Source: Betaproteobacteria bacterium
GTDB lineage: Bacteria > Pseudomonadota > Gammaproteobacteria > Burkholderiales > Casimicrobiaceae
DNA length: 64,000 nt
NCBI GenBank assembly: GCA_016704895.1
Contig: JADIZG010000009.1
Coordinates: 33,638-97,637, forward strand
Direction: 5' to 3'
The notes below the pieces were generated by a model. It saw only the letters and a program-made list of their open reading frames with translations, did no database searches and had not been told where the DNA came from. Shown piece after piece: positions 37,053-45,730 of this stretch. The position numbers and the translations under genes are program-made. Numbering within the stretch: the first letter of the stretch is position 1; each line of letters starts with the position of its first letter.

Positions 37053-38177
37053 CTAGTCCCTGCGTTGCCAGCGGCCTCCGGGCATCGCGGCGACGTTGCC
37101 GTCGAGCTCGAGGTGCACCAGAGCTGCCGCGATCGCGTCGGCGGAAAGGCCGGTCCTCCCCACCAGGCGGTCAAGGTCGACCGGCCCGCGCCCCATCGCT
37201 TCCAGCAGGCGGACCCGGACCGGGTCCGCTTCCGCAGGGCGCGCCGGGTCGGCGGCGCGTGGCGCGCCGGTGCCGGGGAGCCCGAGCTCGACCAGGACGT
37301 CCTGGGCGGTCTCGACGAGCTTCGCGCCGTCGCGAATGAGCCGATGAGGCCCCTTCGACAGGGGCGAGTGGATCGATCCGGGAATCGCGAATACGTCGCG
37401 GCCCTGCTCGACCGCGAGGCGCGCGGTGATGAGCGAGCCGGACTGAGGCGCAGCCTCGACGACCAGCACCCCTCTTGCGAGACCCGAGATGATGCGGTTG
37501 CGCTGCGGGAAATTGGCCTTGAGCGGTGGCGTGCCGGGCGGGAACTGGGTCACGACGCACCCCTGCGCGGCGATCGCGTGCGCGAGGTCGCGCTGGCTGG
37601 CAGGATAGACGCGGTCGGGACCGGTTCCCATGACCGCGATCGTCGAGGCCGAGGTGCCGAGTGCCCCGCGGTGCGCGGCGGCGTCGATGCCCTGCGCGAG
37701 TCCCGACACGACGGTCAGGCCCGCCTCGGCGAGCGTTCGAGCGAAGGCGAGCGCGTCTTCGCGCCCCTGGGGGGTCGCCTGGCGGCTGCCGACGATGGCG
37801 ATCGACGCCCGCGCGAGCAGCTCGACGCGGCCGAGCGCGAACAGCGCCGGGGGCGGATCGGGAAGCTCGAGCAGCTGCGGCGGATAGTCCTCGTCGTCCC
37901 ACGACAGGAGTCGATGGGCAGGGTCGGCGAGCCACGCGCGCGTCGCGTCCGTCCGCTCGGCATCGGGAGCTGCGAGCCGCGCGGCTGCGTCGGCCCCGGC
38001 GATCGCCGCGACGCTCGCACGCGATGCCGCGAGCACGGATTCGGGCGACCCGAAGGCCTTCAGCAGCGCGACGAGCGCGCCCGTGGGCAGGGCAGCGCCC
38101 GCCAGCGCGGCCCAGGCGTCGGCGCGCTCGGCATCGTTCAATGGGGCCCCCGCCTTGGGCGACACGCCGGCGCTCAC
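37053..38177 (-). CDS. dprA: DNA-processing protein DprA
   Basis: DprA loads RecA on incoming single-stranded DNA during natural transformation. The 374-residue protein has the Rossmann-like core with IAIVGSRQATPQGREDALAF, VVSGLAQGIDAAAHRGAL and FPQRNRIISGLARGVLVVEA. The N-terminal SAM-like and C-terminal winged-helix (DLDRLVGRTGLSADAIAAAL) domains are present. The ATG at 38177 lies 26 bases from the LysM gene stop, and the two are probably one operon. Confidence 0.96.
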   Translation of the reverse strand: MSAGVSPKAGAPLNDAERADAWAALAGAALPTGALVALLKAFGSPESVLAASRASVAAIAGADAAARLAAPDAERTDATRAWLADPAHRLLSWDDEDYPPQLLELPDPPPALFALGRVELLARASIAIVGSRQATPQGREDALAFARTLAEAGLTVVSGLAQGIDAAAHRGALGTSASTIAVMGTGPDRVYPASQRDLAHAIAAQGCVVTQFPPGTPPLKANFPQRNRIISGLARGVLVVEAAPQSGSLITARLAVEQGRDVFAIPGSIHSPLSKGPHRLIRDGAKLVETAQDVLVELGLPGTGAPRAADPARPAEADPVRVRLLEAMGRGPVDLDRLVGRTGLSADAIAAALVHLELDGNVAAMPGGRWQRRD

Positions 38178-38203
38178 CGGGAGCGCGACGGGATCGCGTC
38201 GAC

Positions 38204-39319
38204 CTAGGGCTTGCGCACCGCGTCGCCCACCACGACCGGGTCGGTCGTGTTGAGCAGGATCGCGTAGGCGACGCGGTCGAACACGCGGAACACGAACAGC
38301 AGCCCGACGCGCTCGTCGGGAACGTCGAGCTGCTTCTGCGGCAGGAACGTCGTCGACTGGTCGAGGAACCGCAGCATGAACGGCGTACCGGTATCCGGGC
38401 GCGGATCGTTGATGGCCGGTACGGTCCTGTAGATCGCGAGCACGTGCCCGACCTCGAGGTTCTCGCGCTTGCCGAGGTCGAGCGTCACGATGGCGCCGCG
38501 CCCCATCTCGCTCGTGGAGCGGTACGAGGCGATGATCCGGCCCCGGATGTCGGCGTCTGGCGCGCGCGGGACGTAGGCGAGGAGCTGTTCGCGCGGCACC
38601 GGCAGCAGGCGGTCCCCGATGAACACCTCCTCGGTCGCGTCGGTGATCTGCACTGTCGACACGTCGGCGAAGCGATCGACCCGGACCGCGCCGATGTAGC
38701 GGTTCTCGTAGCCGAGCAACTCGCCGCTCGACGAGAGGAGCGCCTTGCCCGGCCGGTAGATGTTCCAGCGGTCGCCCAGCTTCGGGTCGAGCCCGACGAC
38801 GTAGACCCGGTCGCCCTCGCCTCGGACGACCCGGCCGCGATCGCGACCCTCGACGATCTCCGGGGCGTTCGGAAGGCCCGGCGTCTCGGTGATCACCGGG
38901 CGCGTCAGGTAGGGCTCGAGGTCGCCGGGGGGAATGCTCGGGATCGCCTGGGCGTCCATCGGCTCGGCGCGCGCGCGCGGCGACAGCCGGTCTTCAGCCA
39001 ACGACGGACCCTTCGCGATCGACAGCCGAGGCTGGCCATCGGCCGTCCGGTCGAGCGCGATCACGTCGCCCGGGTAGATGAGGTGCGGGTTGCGGATCTG
39101 GTCCCGGTTCATCCGCCAGACGTCGGGCCAGCGCCACGGGTCCTTGAGGAATCGTCCGGAGATCGCCCACAGGGTGTCGCCTTTTTGCACCGTGTACGAG
39201 GACGGCGCATTCTCGGCGAGCGCGATCGGGTCGGCGGCGAGGGCGGGTGCCGGCAGCAGTAGGGCGCTCGCGACCAACGCGAGGGCGAGGCGCCTGCCCA
39301 TGCTAAACTGTTGACGCAT
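38204..39319 (-). CDS. LysM peptidoglycan-binding domain protein
   Basis: The 371-residue secreted protein has a signal peptide (RLALALVASALLLPAPALA) and an N-terminal LysM domain: YTVQKGDTLWAISGRFLKDP, then NPHLIYPGDVIAL. The remainder is a conserved but unnamed domain typical of the LysM-dprA gene pair in betaproteobacteria. It probably binds the cell wall in the periplasm. The ATG 39319 is divergent from def across 104 bases. Confidence 0.88.
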   Translation of the reverse strand: MRQQFSMGRRLALALVASALLLPAPALAADPIALAENAPSSYTVQKGDTLWAISGRFLKDPWRWPDVWRMNRDQIRNPHLIYPGDVIALDRTADGQPRLSIAKGPSLAEDRLSPRARAEPMDAQAIPSIPPGDLEPYLTRPVITETPGLPNAPEIVEGRDRGRVVRGEGDRVYVVGLDPKLGDRWNIYRPGKALLSSSGELLGYENRYIGAVRVDRFADVSTVQITDATEEVFIGDRLLPVPREQLLAYVPRAPDADIRGRIIASYRSTSEMGRGAIVTLDLGKRENLEVGHVLAIYRTVPAINDPRPDTGTPFMLRFLDQSTTFLPQKQLDVPDERVGLLFVFRVFDRVAYAILLNTTDPVVVGDAVRKP

Positions 39320-39423
39320 AAGACCTCTTCCGTGCGAGGCGGGTCTTGCGAATGTCCTAAACCGCCGCAAAATAAGGACTTGGGAAAGATTCTGCATCCT
39401 GCACTTGCATTTGTCCAGCAGAC

Positions 39424-39924
39424 ATGTTGCTTCCTATCCTCGAGTTCCCGGATCCGCGCCTGAGGAAAGTTGCCTCTCGCGTCGGGTCGGTCACCCCCGA
39501 GATCGAGCGCCTGGTCCGCGACATGGCCGAAACCATGTATGCGGCCCCGGGCATCGGGCTCGCTGCGACGCAGGTCAACGTGCACAAGCGCGTGATTGTC
39601 ATGGACGTTTCCGAAACCCGTGACCAGTTGCGCGTCTTCATCGACCCCGAGATCGTCTTCGCGGAGGGCGAGGCCGAGTGCGAGGAAGGCTGCCTGTCGG
39701 TCCCCGGCTACTACGACAAGGTGACCCGGGCGGCGCGGGTGCGCGTCCGGGCGACCGGCGCCGACGGGAAGCCGTTCGAACTCGAGGCCGAGGGCCTGCT
39801 CGCGGTGTGCATACAGCACGAAATGGACCACCTCCTCGGCAAGGTCTTCGTCGACTATCTCTCGCCGCTCAAGCGGGCGAGGGTCTCCGGCAAGCTGCGC
39901 AAGAAGCAGCGGCTCGCCGGCTGA
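39424..39924 (+). CDS. def: Peptide deformylase
   Basis: This metalloenzyme removes the formyl group from new proteins. The 166-residue protein carries all three motifs: GIGLAATQ, EGCLSVP and QHEMDHL, whose Cys and two His bind the metal. It starts MLLPILEFPDPRLRKVASRV at ATG 39424 and is followed by fmt after a repeat-filled gap. Confidence 0.98.
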   Translation: MLLPILEFPDPRLRKVASRVGSVTPEIERLVRDMAETMYAAPGIGLAATQVNVHKRVIVMDVSETRDQLRVFIDPEIVFAEGEAECEEGCLSVPGYYDKVTRAARVRVRATGADGKPFELEAEGLLAVCIQHEMDHLLGKVFVDYLSPLKRARVSGKLRKKQRLAG

Positions 39925-39984
39925 CCCGCCGTGCCGATGGGCGCCGCCGCCAGGCGCCGGGGCGCTGGGGCGTCCACGCGCCTC

Positions 39985-40100
39985 CGGCAGGGGTGCGGGC
40001 CGCCCCAAAGGCGCGCGGCCCCCGGGGGAAGCGAGCAAGGCGGAGCGCTCCCGGGCCGTCCCAAGGCGCCCGCCCCCTCCGTCAGGAGGGGGGGTGCGAC
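39985..40100 (+). repeat. GC-rich intergenic repeat units between def and fmt
   Basis: Two units of the form GGGCCG(C/T)CCCAAAGGCG...CCCCCGGGGGAAGCGAGC fill most of the 214-base gap between def and fmt. They match the larger arrays at 43065-43490 and 58025-58180. No gene is seen here. Confidence 0.7.
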
Positions 40101-40138
40101 GCCGCGAACGCGGCTAGCCTGGGGAGGTCGTTTAATCC

Positions 40139-41119
40139 ATGCGCGTCGGCTTCGCCGGCACTCCGGCGTTCGCGGCGCGCGCGCTGGAGGCGATCGCCCG
40201 CGCCGGATACACGATACCGCTGGTGCTCACGCGGCCCGATCGGCCAAAAGGCCGAGGCCTGAAGCTCGAGCCATCGCCGGTCAAGGCGCTGGCAGCCTCG
40301 CTCGGTATCCCGGTGCTGCAGCCGGCCACGCTCAAGTCCGAGGCCGCGCGCGCGGAAGCGCTGGCCATTCCGCTCGATGTACTGGTGGTCGCCGCGTACG
40401 GGCTGATCCTCCCCGAGGCGGTCCTCGCCTGGCCGCGTCACGGGTGCCTCAACATCCACGCCTCGAAACTGCCGCGTTGGCGGGGTGCCGCGCCGATCGC
40501 GCGCGCGATCGAGGCGGGCGACGCGGCGACCGGCATCACGATCATGCAGATGGACGCCGGACTCGATACCGGGCCGATGGTCGAGGTCGTGGACGTCCCG
40601 ATCGGTGCGCGGGAGACGGGCGGAACGCTGCACGACCGGCTGGCGCTGGCAGGCGCGCAGGCGATCGTCACGGTCCTGCGGCGCCTCGAGCGCGAAGGGG
40701 CGCTTGCGGCGCTGCCGCAGCCGGCGGTGGGCGCGACCTACGCGGCCAAGGTCGGCAAGGGCGACGCTGCGATCGACTGGGGGCGTCCTGCCGCCACGCT
40801 CGACGCGTTGATCCGCGCCTACGATCCGTCGCCCGGCGCACACGCGACCTGCGCGGGCGAGGCGGTGAAGATCTGGCGTGCGCATCCGGTGCCCCGGAGC
40901 GCGCCTGCGGAGCCGGGGGATGTCGTCGCGCGCTCAGGCGGGATCCTGGACGTCGCATGTGGAACCCGTGTCGAGGACGGCGCGCTGCGGCTCGTCGAGG
41001 TGCAGCCATCCGGCGGCCGCCGGATGGCGGCCGGCGCCTATGCCGCCGGGCGAGGCATCGACGTGGGCTCGCGCTTCGGTCCGGGTGACCGCGAGGCGGG
41101 CGGCGTGCCCCGGCCATGA
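40139..41119 (+). CDS. fmt: Methionyl-tRNA formyltransferase
   Basis: Fmt formylates initiator Met-tRNA. The 326-residue protein shows MRVGFAGTPAFAARALEAIA, the RPKGRG loop, the formate-site HGCLNIHASKLPRWRGAAPI and DTGPM. The C-terminal domain (TYAAKVGKGDAAIDW) is normal. Its stop overlaps the rsmB ATG (ATGATG/TGA), giving the standard def-fmt-rsmB order. Confidence 0.97.
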   Translation: MRVGFAGTPAFAARALEAIARAGYTIPLVLTRPDRPKGRGLKLEPSPVKALAASLGIPVLQPATLKSEAARAEALAIPLDVLVVAAYGLILPEAVLAWPRHGCLNIHASKLPRWRGAAPIARAIEAGDAATGITIMQMDAGLDTGPMVEVVDVPIGARETGGTLHDRLALAGAQAIVTVLRRLEREGALAALPQPAVGATYAAKVGKGDAAIDWGRPAATLDALIRAYDPSPGAHATCAGEAVKIWRAHPVPRSAPAEPGDVVARSGGILDVACGTRVEDGALRLVEVQPSGGRRMAAGAYAAGRGIDVGSRFGPGDREAGGVPRP

Positions 41120-42411
41120 TGGACGCTTCGCAGCGGCAGGCGGCGGACACGATCGTCCGCGTGATGGGCGGCGAGACGCTCGCTCGTGCGTTGGAGGCCT
41201 CGGGCGCCGAGGCGACGCCGGCGCGCGGGTTCGTCCAGGAGCTCGCCTACGGCACGCTGCGCCACTGGGGGTCGCTCGAGGCGATCGTCCGCACGCTCGC
41301 GCACAAGCCGATCGCCGACCCGATGCTGGTGGCGATCCTCGCGGTCGCGCTCTACCAGCTCGAGCACATGCGCGCCGAGGCGCACGCGGTCGTCGACCGC
41401 GCCGTGGCCGCTGCGGGCGACGCGGTTCGCCCGCAGGCGAAAGGACTCTCGAACGCGATGTTGCGCCGGTACCTCCGCGAGCGTGAAGAGTGGATCGCGA
41501 AGGTCGCGTCGACGCCGGTCGCGCGCTGGTCGCATCCGCGCTGGTGGATCGCCCGCGTGCGCGCCGACTGGCCTGCCGAGTGGGAGCGGATCCTCGCCGC
41601 GGGCAACGAGCATCCTCCGCTCACCTTGCGAGCGAATCCGCGCGAGGGTCCCGCGACGCGCTCGCCGGGCGCTTCATGACCCAAGGGCATCGCGTGCGAG
41701 CCGGTGGGCGAGGCGGGCCTGATCGTCTCGCCCCCGCGTCCGGTGCGCGAGCTTCCGGGGTACGACGAGGGCGCATTCTCGGTGCAGGACGCGGGGGCGC
41801 AGATCGCTGCGCCGCTGCTCGGTGCGCGCGACGGCGAGCGCGTGCTCGACGCGTGCGCGGCCCCGGGCGGCAAGACGACGCACATCCTCGAGCTCGCCGA
41901 CGTCGAGCTGACTGCGCTCGACGCCGATGCCGCGCGCCTGCCGCGCGTGCACACGAACCTCGCGAGGCAGAAGCTCGCCAGCGATCGCGTGCGCGTCGTC
42001 GCCGGTGATGCCGCGGCGCCCGCGTCGTGGTGGGACGGGCGTCCCTACGATCGCATCCTCGCCGATGTGCCGTGCACGGCATCTGGGATCGTCCGCCGGC
42101 ATCCGGACGTCAAGTGGCTGCGGCGCGCGAGCGACGTCGCGTCGTTCGCGGCCGTGCAGCACGCGATGCTCGACGCGCTGTGGAGTTGCCTCGCGCGCGG
42201 CGGCACGCTGGTCTATGCGACGTGCTCGGTGTTCGTCGAGGAAAACGAGGCGCAGGCCGCGGCATTCGCCGCGCGCATGCCCGACGCGTTGCGCGAAAGC
42301 CCGGTTTTCCCGGCCGGCGCCGAGTCGTCGGGGGGGCAGCTATTGCCTTCGCTCCCGGGCGCACGCCACAATCAGGACGGTTTCTTCTACGCACGTTTCC
42401 GCAGGGCGTGA
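41116..42411 (+). pseudogene. rsmB: 16S rRNA (cytosine967-C5) methyltransferase RsmB, two compensating indels
   Basis: RsmB methylates C967 of 16S rRNA. The N-terminal NusB-like domain starts at ATG 41116 (QRQAADTIVRVMGGETLARA). Around 41645-41695 the frame slips and returns: the conserved bridge is readable only in another frame (SRDALAGRFMTQ), and an in-frame TGA at 41677 breaks the original frame. After it the same frame resumes with CEPVGEAGLIV. The catalytic half is intact: DACAAPGGKTTHILE, DVPCTASGIVRRHPD with the first cysteine, and YATCSVFVEENE with the second. The total of 432 codons is normal. Confidence 0.92.
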
Positions 42412-42461
42412 CGCGAGACGCGCTGGCGCGCCCGACGCTGGGCCCATTCCAGGCTGGCACG

Positions 42462-43061
42462 ATGCCCCGGATCCCCCCGACACGAACCGCACCGCCCGCC
42501 GCCCCTGCGCGGCGGCGGGCGCTCGCGCTCGCCGCGGGGCTGCTGTCCTCGTCGCGCTGCCCTCGCCGCGCGCGCGCGGACGTGATCCCGGTGAAGAGCG
42601 CCGAGCTGCGCGTCGAGGAGGGCGAGGTCCTGCTCAACGCGGAGTTCGAGTTCGCGCTCAACCCGACGCTGGAGGAAGCGCTGCAGAAGGGAGTGCCGCT
42701 CTACTTCGTGCTCGAGGTCGAGATCGCGCGCCCGCGCTGGTATTGGCTCGACGAGAAGGTGCAGTCGTCGTCGACGACCTGGCGCGTCTCGTACGCGCCG
42801 CTCTCGCAGCAGTACCGCGTCGCGAGCGGCCTCTACAGCCAGAACCTGGGTTCGATCGCCGAGGTCGAGCGACTGGTCGGGCGCGTCACCTCGCGGCCCA
42901 TCGCCCGCGTCTCGGACTTCGCGCGCGGCGCCCGCTACGAGGCTGCGGTGCGCCTGCGCCTCGACGTCAACCAGCTTCCCAAGCCCTTCCAGGTCAACGC
43001 GCTGGCGTCGCGCGAGTGGCAACTCGCGAGCGACTGGAAGCGGTTCCCGTTCACGCCATGA
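42462..43061 (+). CDS. DUF4390 domain protein
   Basis: The 199-residue protein has an N-terminal hydrophobic segment (RALALAAGLLSSSRC) and a DUF4390 body (VIPVKSAELRVEEGEVLLNA; PRWYWLDEKV; YRVASGLYSQNLGSIAEVER). The function of the family is unknown; it is consistently found between rsmB and ntrY in betaproteobacteria. ATG 42462 was taken as start, but a GTG at 42408 overlapping the rsmB stop would add 18 residues and give tight coupling. It is probably periplasmic. Confidence 0.82.
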   Translation: MPRIPPTRTAPPAAPARRRALALAAGLLSSSRCPRRARADVIPVKSAELRVEEGEVLLNAEFEFALNPTLEEALQKGVPLYFVLEVEIARPRWYWLDEKVQSSSTTWRVSYAPLSQQYRVASGLYSQNLGSIAEVERLVGRVTSRPIARVSDFARGARYEAAVRLRLDVNQLPKPFQVNALASREWQLASDWKRFPFTP

Positions 43062-43064
43062 TCG

Positions 43065-43500
43065 CCGCCGGGCCGTCCCAAGGCGATCGCCCCCTGGGGG
43101 GAAGCGAACGCAGTTCGCTTCGGGGGGATCCTATCGCCGCCGGGCCGTCCACGCGCGCCCCGGGGGAAGCGAACGCGTCGCTCGGGGGCTCGCTGCCGGG
43201 CCGCCCCAAGGGGGGCGACGCGTTCGCTTCGGGGCACCCGCGGGCCGTGGCCCGGGCGCGCCGGGGGCGTTCATCCGGCCTGCCGGGCCGCCCCAAAGGC
43301 GCGTTGCCCCCTGGGGGGCGGCGCGCGAAGCGGGCTTCGGGGGGGCGTTCATCCGGCCTGCCGGGCCGCCCCAAAGGCGCGTTGCCCCCCGGGGGAAGGC
43401 TCGCAAGCGGGCTCCGGGGGCGTTCGACCGGCGATCGCCCCCTGGGGGGAACCGAACGCAGTTCGCTTCGGGGGGACCACTCCCGCGCCGTCCTGCAGGG
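43065..43500 (+). repeat. Array of about six GC-rich intergenic repeat units
   Basis: No gene lies in this 487-base gap. It contains about six units of the general form GCCGGGCCG(T/C)CCCAAGGCG, then CCCCCTGGGGGGAAGCGAA, then CGCAGTTCGCTTCGGGGGG, some truncated. Two adjacent units near 43277 and 43353 are almost identical over about 60 bases. Each unit can form hairpins at CCCCCTGGGGGG and GCGAACGCAGTTCGC. Similar repeats are common in Burkholderiales intergenic DNA. The array separates the DUF4390 gene from ntrY. Confidence 0.85.
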
Positions 43501-43548
43501 GAGGGTGCACGAAGACGTGTCGGCGACCATTCCCGGGAAAGGTTCCCG

Positions 43549-45693
43549 GTGAGCGCGTTCCTGACGTCGCGCAGGCTCCGATGGCTCCTCGTCGTCGCGG
43601 CGAGCCTGTCCGCGATCGGCCTGTTCCTGCTCGCCACCGCCACCGAGAACAGCGAGCGGTTCGCGCGCGGATACGACACGCTCGTCGTGATCAACATCGC
43701 GACGGTGGCGCTGCTGATGTTCATCGTCGGCTGGCAGCTGCGACGCCTCAGGCGCAGCTACACGCGCGGCGTGTTCGGCTCGCGTCTCGCCGCGCGCCTC
43801 GTGCTGCTGTTCGCGCTCGTCGCGGTGCTGCCCGGCGCGCTCGTGTACGCGGTGTCCGTGCAGTTCCTCGGCCGCTCGATCGAGAGCTGGTTCGACGTCC
43901 GCGTCGACCGCGCGCTCGAGGGGGGCCTCGCGTTGAGCCGCAATGCGCTCGACTACCTGATCCGCGAGACGACGAATCGCGCGACGCAGATCGCCGAGCA
44001 GATCGGCGACGCGCCGGGCCAGTATCCGGTCGTGCTGTCGCGGGCGACCGAGCAGGCCGGCGTGTCGGAAGCCGCGCTGTTCAACGCTGCCGGCGGCGTG
44101 CTCGCGATCGCCGGCGCCGCGGGCGGATCGGTCTCGCCGGAGCCGCCCCCGTCGCAGGCGCTGCGGAGCGCGAGGCTGCAGCAGGCCTATTCGTCGATCG
44201 ACCAGATGCCGACGGGCGGCATCCGCCTGCGGATCGTCGTGCCGGTCAACAGCGCGGACCGTCGCGAGCCGCTCAAGCTCCTGCAGGTGATCGAGCCGGT
44301 TCCGCGCGGGCTCGCACAGGAGATCGAGAAGGTGGAGGCCGGCTTCCGCGACTACCAGGAGATCTCCTACTCGCGCGGAGCGCTCAAGCGGCTCTACGCG
44401 CTCACGCTGACGCTCACGCTGCTGCTCGCGCTCACCACGGCGCTGGGCCTCGCGGTCGTCCTCTCCGAGCAGTTCAGCGCGCCGCTCGCGCTGCTGGCGG
44501 AGGGCACCCGCGCGGTCGCGCAGGGCGATTTCACGCGCCGCCAGCCGGTGACCTCGAGCGACGAGCTCGGCGTGCTCACCGAGTCGTTCAACGCGATGAC
44601 CGGGCAACTCGCCGACGCGAACGCCAGGAACGAGGAGTCGAGGCGCGCGATCGAGACGACGCGCGCGTACCTCGAGAGCATACTCGGCAACCTGTCGGCC
44701 GGCGTGCTCGCGTTCGACGACCGCACGCGGCTGCGGACGGCGAATCCGAGTGCGAGCGTGATCCTGCAGCAGCCGATCGCCGAGCTCTCCGGCCTCGCGC
44801 TCGCCGACTGGGGACGCAAGCTGCCCGCGCTCGCGCCATTCGCGGAGCTCGTGGCCGAGGGCTTTCGTGGCGCGCGCGAGGGCCAGTGGCAGCGCGAGGC
44901 GCAGGTCGGCGTCGCCAACCTGTCGCGCACGCTGCTGATGCGCGGTTCCCGACTGCCGGGGACGCCGCACGGCTACGTCGTGGTGTTCGACGACGTTTCC
45001 GAGCTGGTGCAGGCGCAGCGCGACGCCGCCTGGGCCGAGGTGGCGCGGCGCCTCGCCCACGAGATCAAGAATCCGCTGACGCCGATCCAGCTGTCGGCCG
45101 AGCGGCTCGCGGTGAAGCTCGAGAGCCGGCTCGAAGGTCCGGATCAGGAGACACTTAGGCGCGGGACGCAGACGATCGTCAACCAGGTGACAGCGATGAA
45201 GCACATGGTCGACGACTTCGCAGTCTACGCGCGTCAGCCGCGCCCTGGACAGCTCCAGCCGGTCGACCTGTCGGCTCTCTTGCTAGACGTGCTCGCCCTG
45301 TACGACAATCTGCGTCCCCACGTGTCGCTGAACCTTCCCAACGCTCCGGTCGTCGTCCAGGGCGAACCCACCCGCCTCCGCCAGGTGTTACACAATCTCC
45401 TGCAGAATGCCGTCGATGCCCAATCCGAGCGCGCCGATCCGTCGTACGCGATCTCCGTCGAAACGACGGGAGGCGAGGCGCAGTTGTCGGTCGCCGACAA
45501 CGGGCCGGGATTCCCGAACGACGTGATCGCGCACGCGTTCGAGCCGTACGTGACGACGAAGCCCAAGGGCACGGGACTCGGGCTCGCGATCGTGCGCAAG
45601 ATCGTCGAGGAGCACGCGGGACGCGTCTCGATTGCCAACACCGCGCCGGCCGGCGCCCGCGTCACCGTCGTGCTGCCGCTGGCGAAGACATGA
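43549..45693 (+). CDS. ntrY: NtrY-like sensor histidine kinase
   Basis: The 714-residue membrane kinase starts at a GTG (43549). It has two N-terminal helices, a third before a periplasmic sensor region (about residues 105-275) and a fourth (LYALTLTLTLLLALTTALGL). HAMP, PAS and kinase domains follow. The phosphoacceptor histidine is in ARRLAHEIKNPLTPIQLSAE; ATP-binding motifs are NLLQNAVDA, ADNGPGFP and TKPKGTGLGLAI. It pairs with the response regulator 37 bases downstream. The ligand is unknown; NtrYX systems respond to nitrogen or redox state in other bacteria. Confidence 0.93.
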   Translation: MSAFLTSRRLRWLLVVAASLSAIGLFLLATATENSERFARGYDTLVVINIATVALLMFIVGWQLRRLRRSYTRGVFGSRLAARLVLLFALVAVLPGALVYAVSVQFLGRSIESWFDVRVDRALEGGLALSRNALDYLIRETTNRATQIAEQIGDAPGQYPVVLSRATEQAGVSEAALFNAAGGVLAIAGAAGGSVSPEPPPSQALRSARLQQAYSSIDQMPTGGIRLRIVVPVNSADRREPLKLLQVIEPVPRGLAQEIEKVEAGFRDYQEISYSRGALKRLYALTLTLTLLLALTTALGLAVVLSEQFSAPLALLAEGTRAVAQGDFTRRQPVTSSDELGVLTESFNAMTGQLADANARNEESRRAIETTRAYLESILGNLSAGVLAFDDRTRLRTANPSASVILQQPIAELSGLALADWGRKLPALAPFAELVAEGFRGAREGQWQREAQVGVANLSRTLLMRGSRLPGTPHGYVVVFDDVSELVQAQRDAAWAEVARRLAHEIKNPLTPIQLSAERLAVKLESRLEGPDQETLRRGTQTIVNQVTAMKHMVDDFAVYARQPRPGQLQPVDLSALLLDVLALYDNLRPHVSLNLPNAPVVVQGEPTRLRQVLHNLLQNAVDAQSERADPSYAISVETTGGEAQLSVADNGPGFPNDVIAHAFEPYVTTKPKGTGLGLAIVRKIVEEHAGRVSIANTAPAGARVTVVLPLAKT

Positions 45694-45730
45694 GCGCCAC
45701 TCTGCTTTCCCGCGTCGGGGGAGTTGCCCC

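Noticed and set aside
43065..43500. CRISPR-like array
   Set aside because: Units are contiguous or variably truncated, without constant repeats separated by unique spacers, and no cas genes are present.
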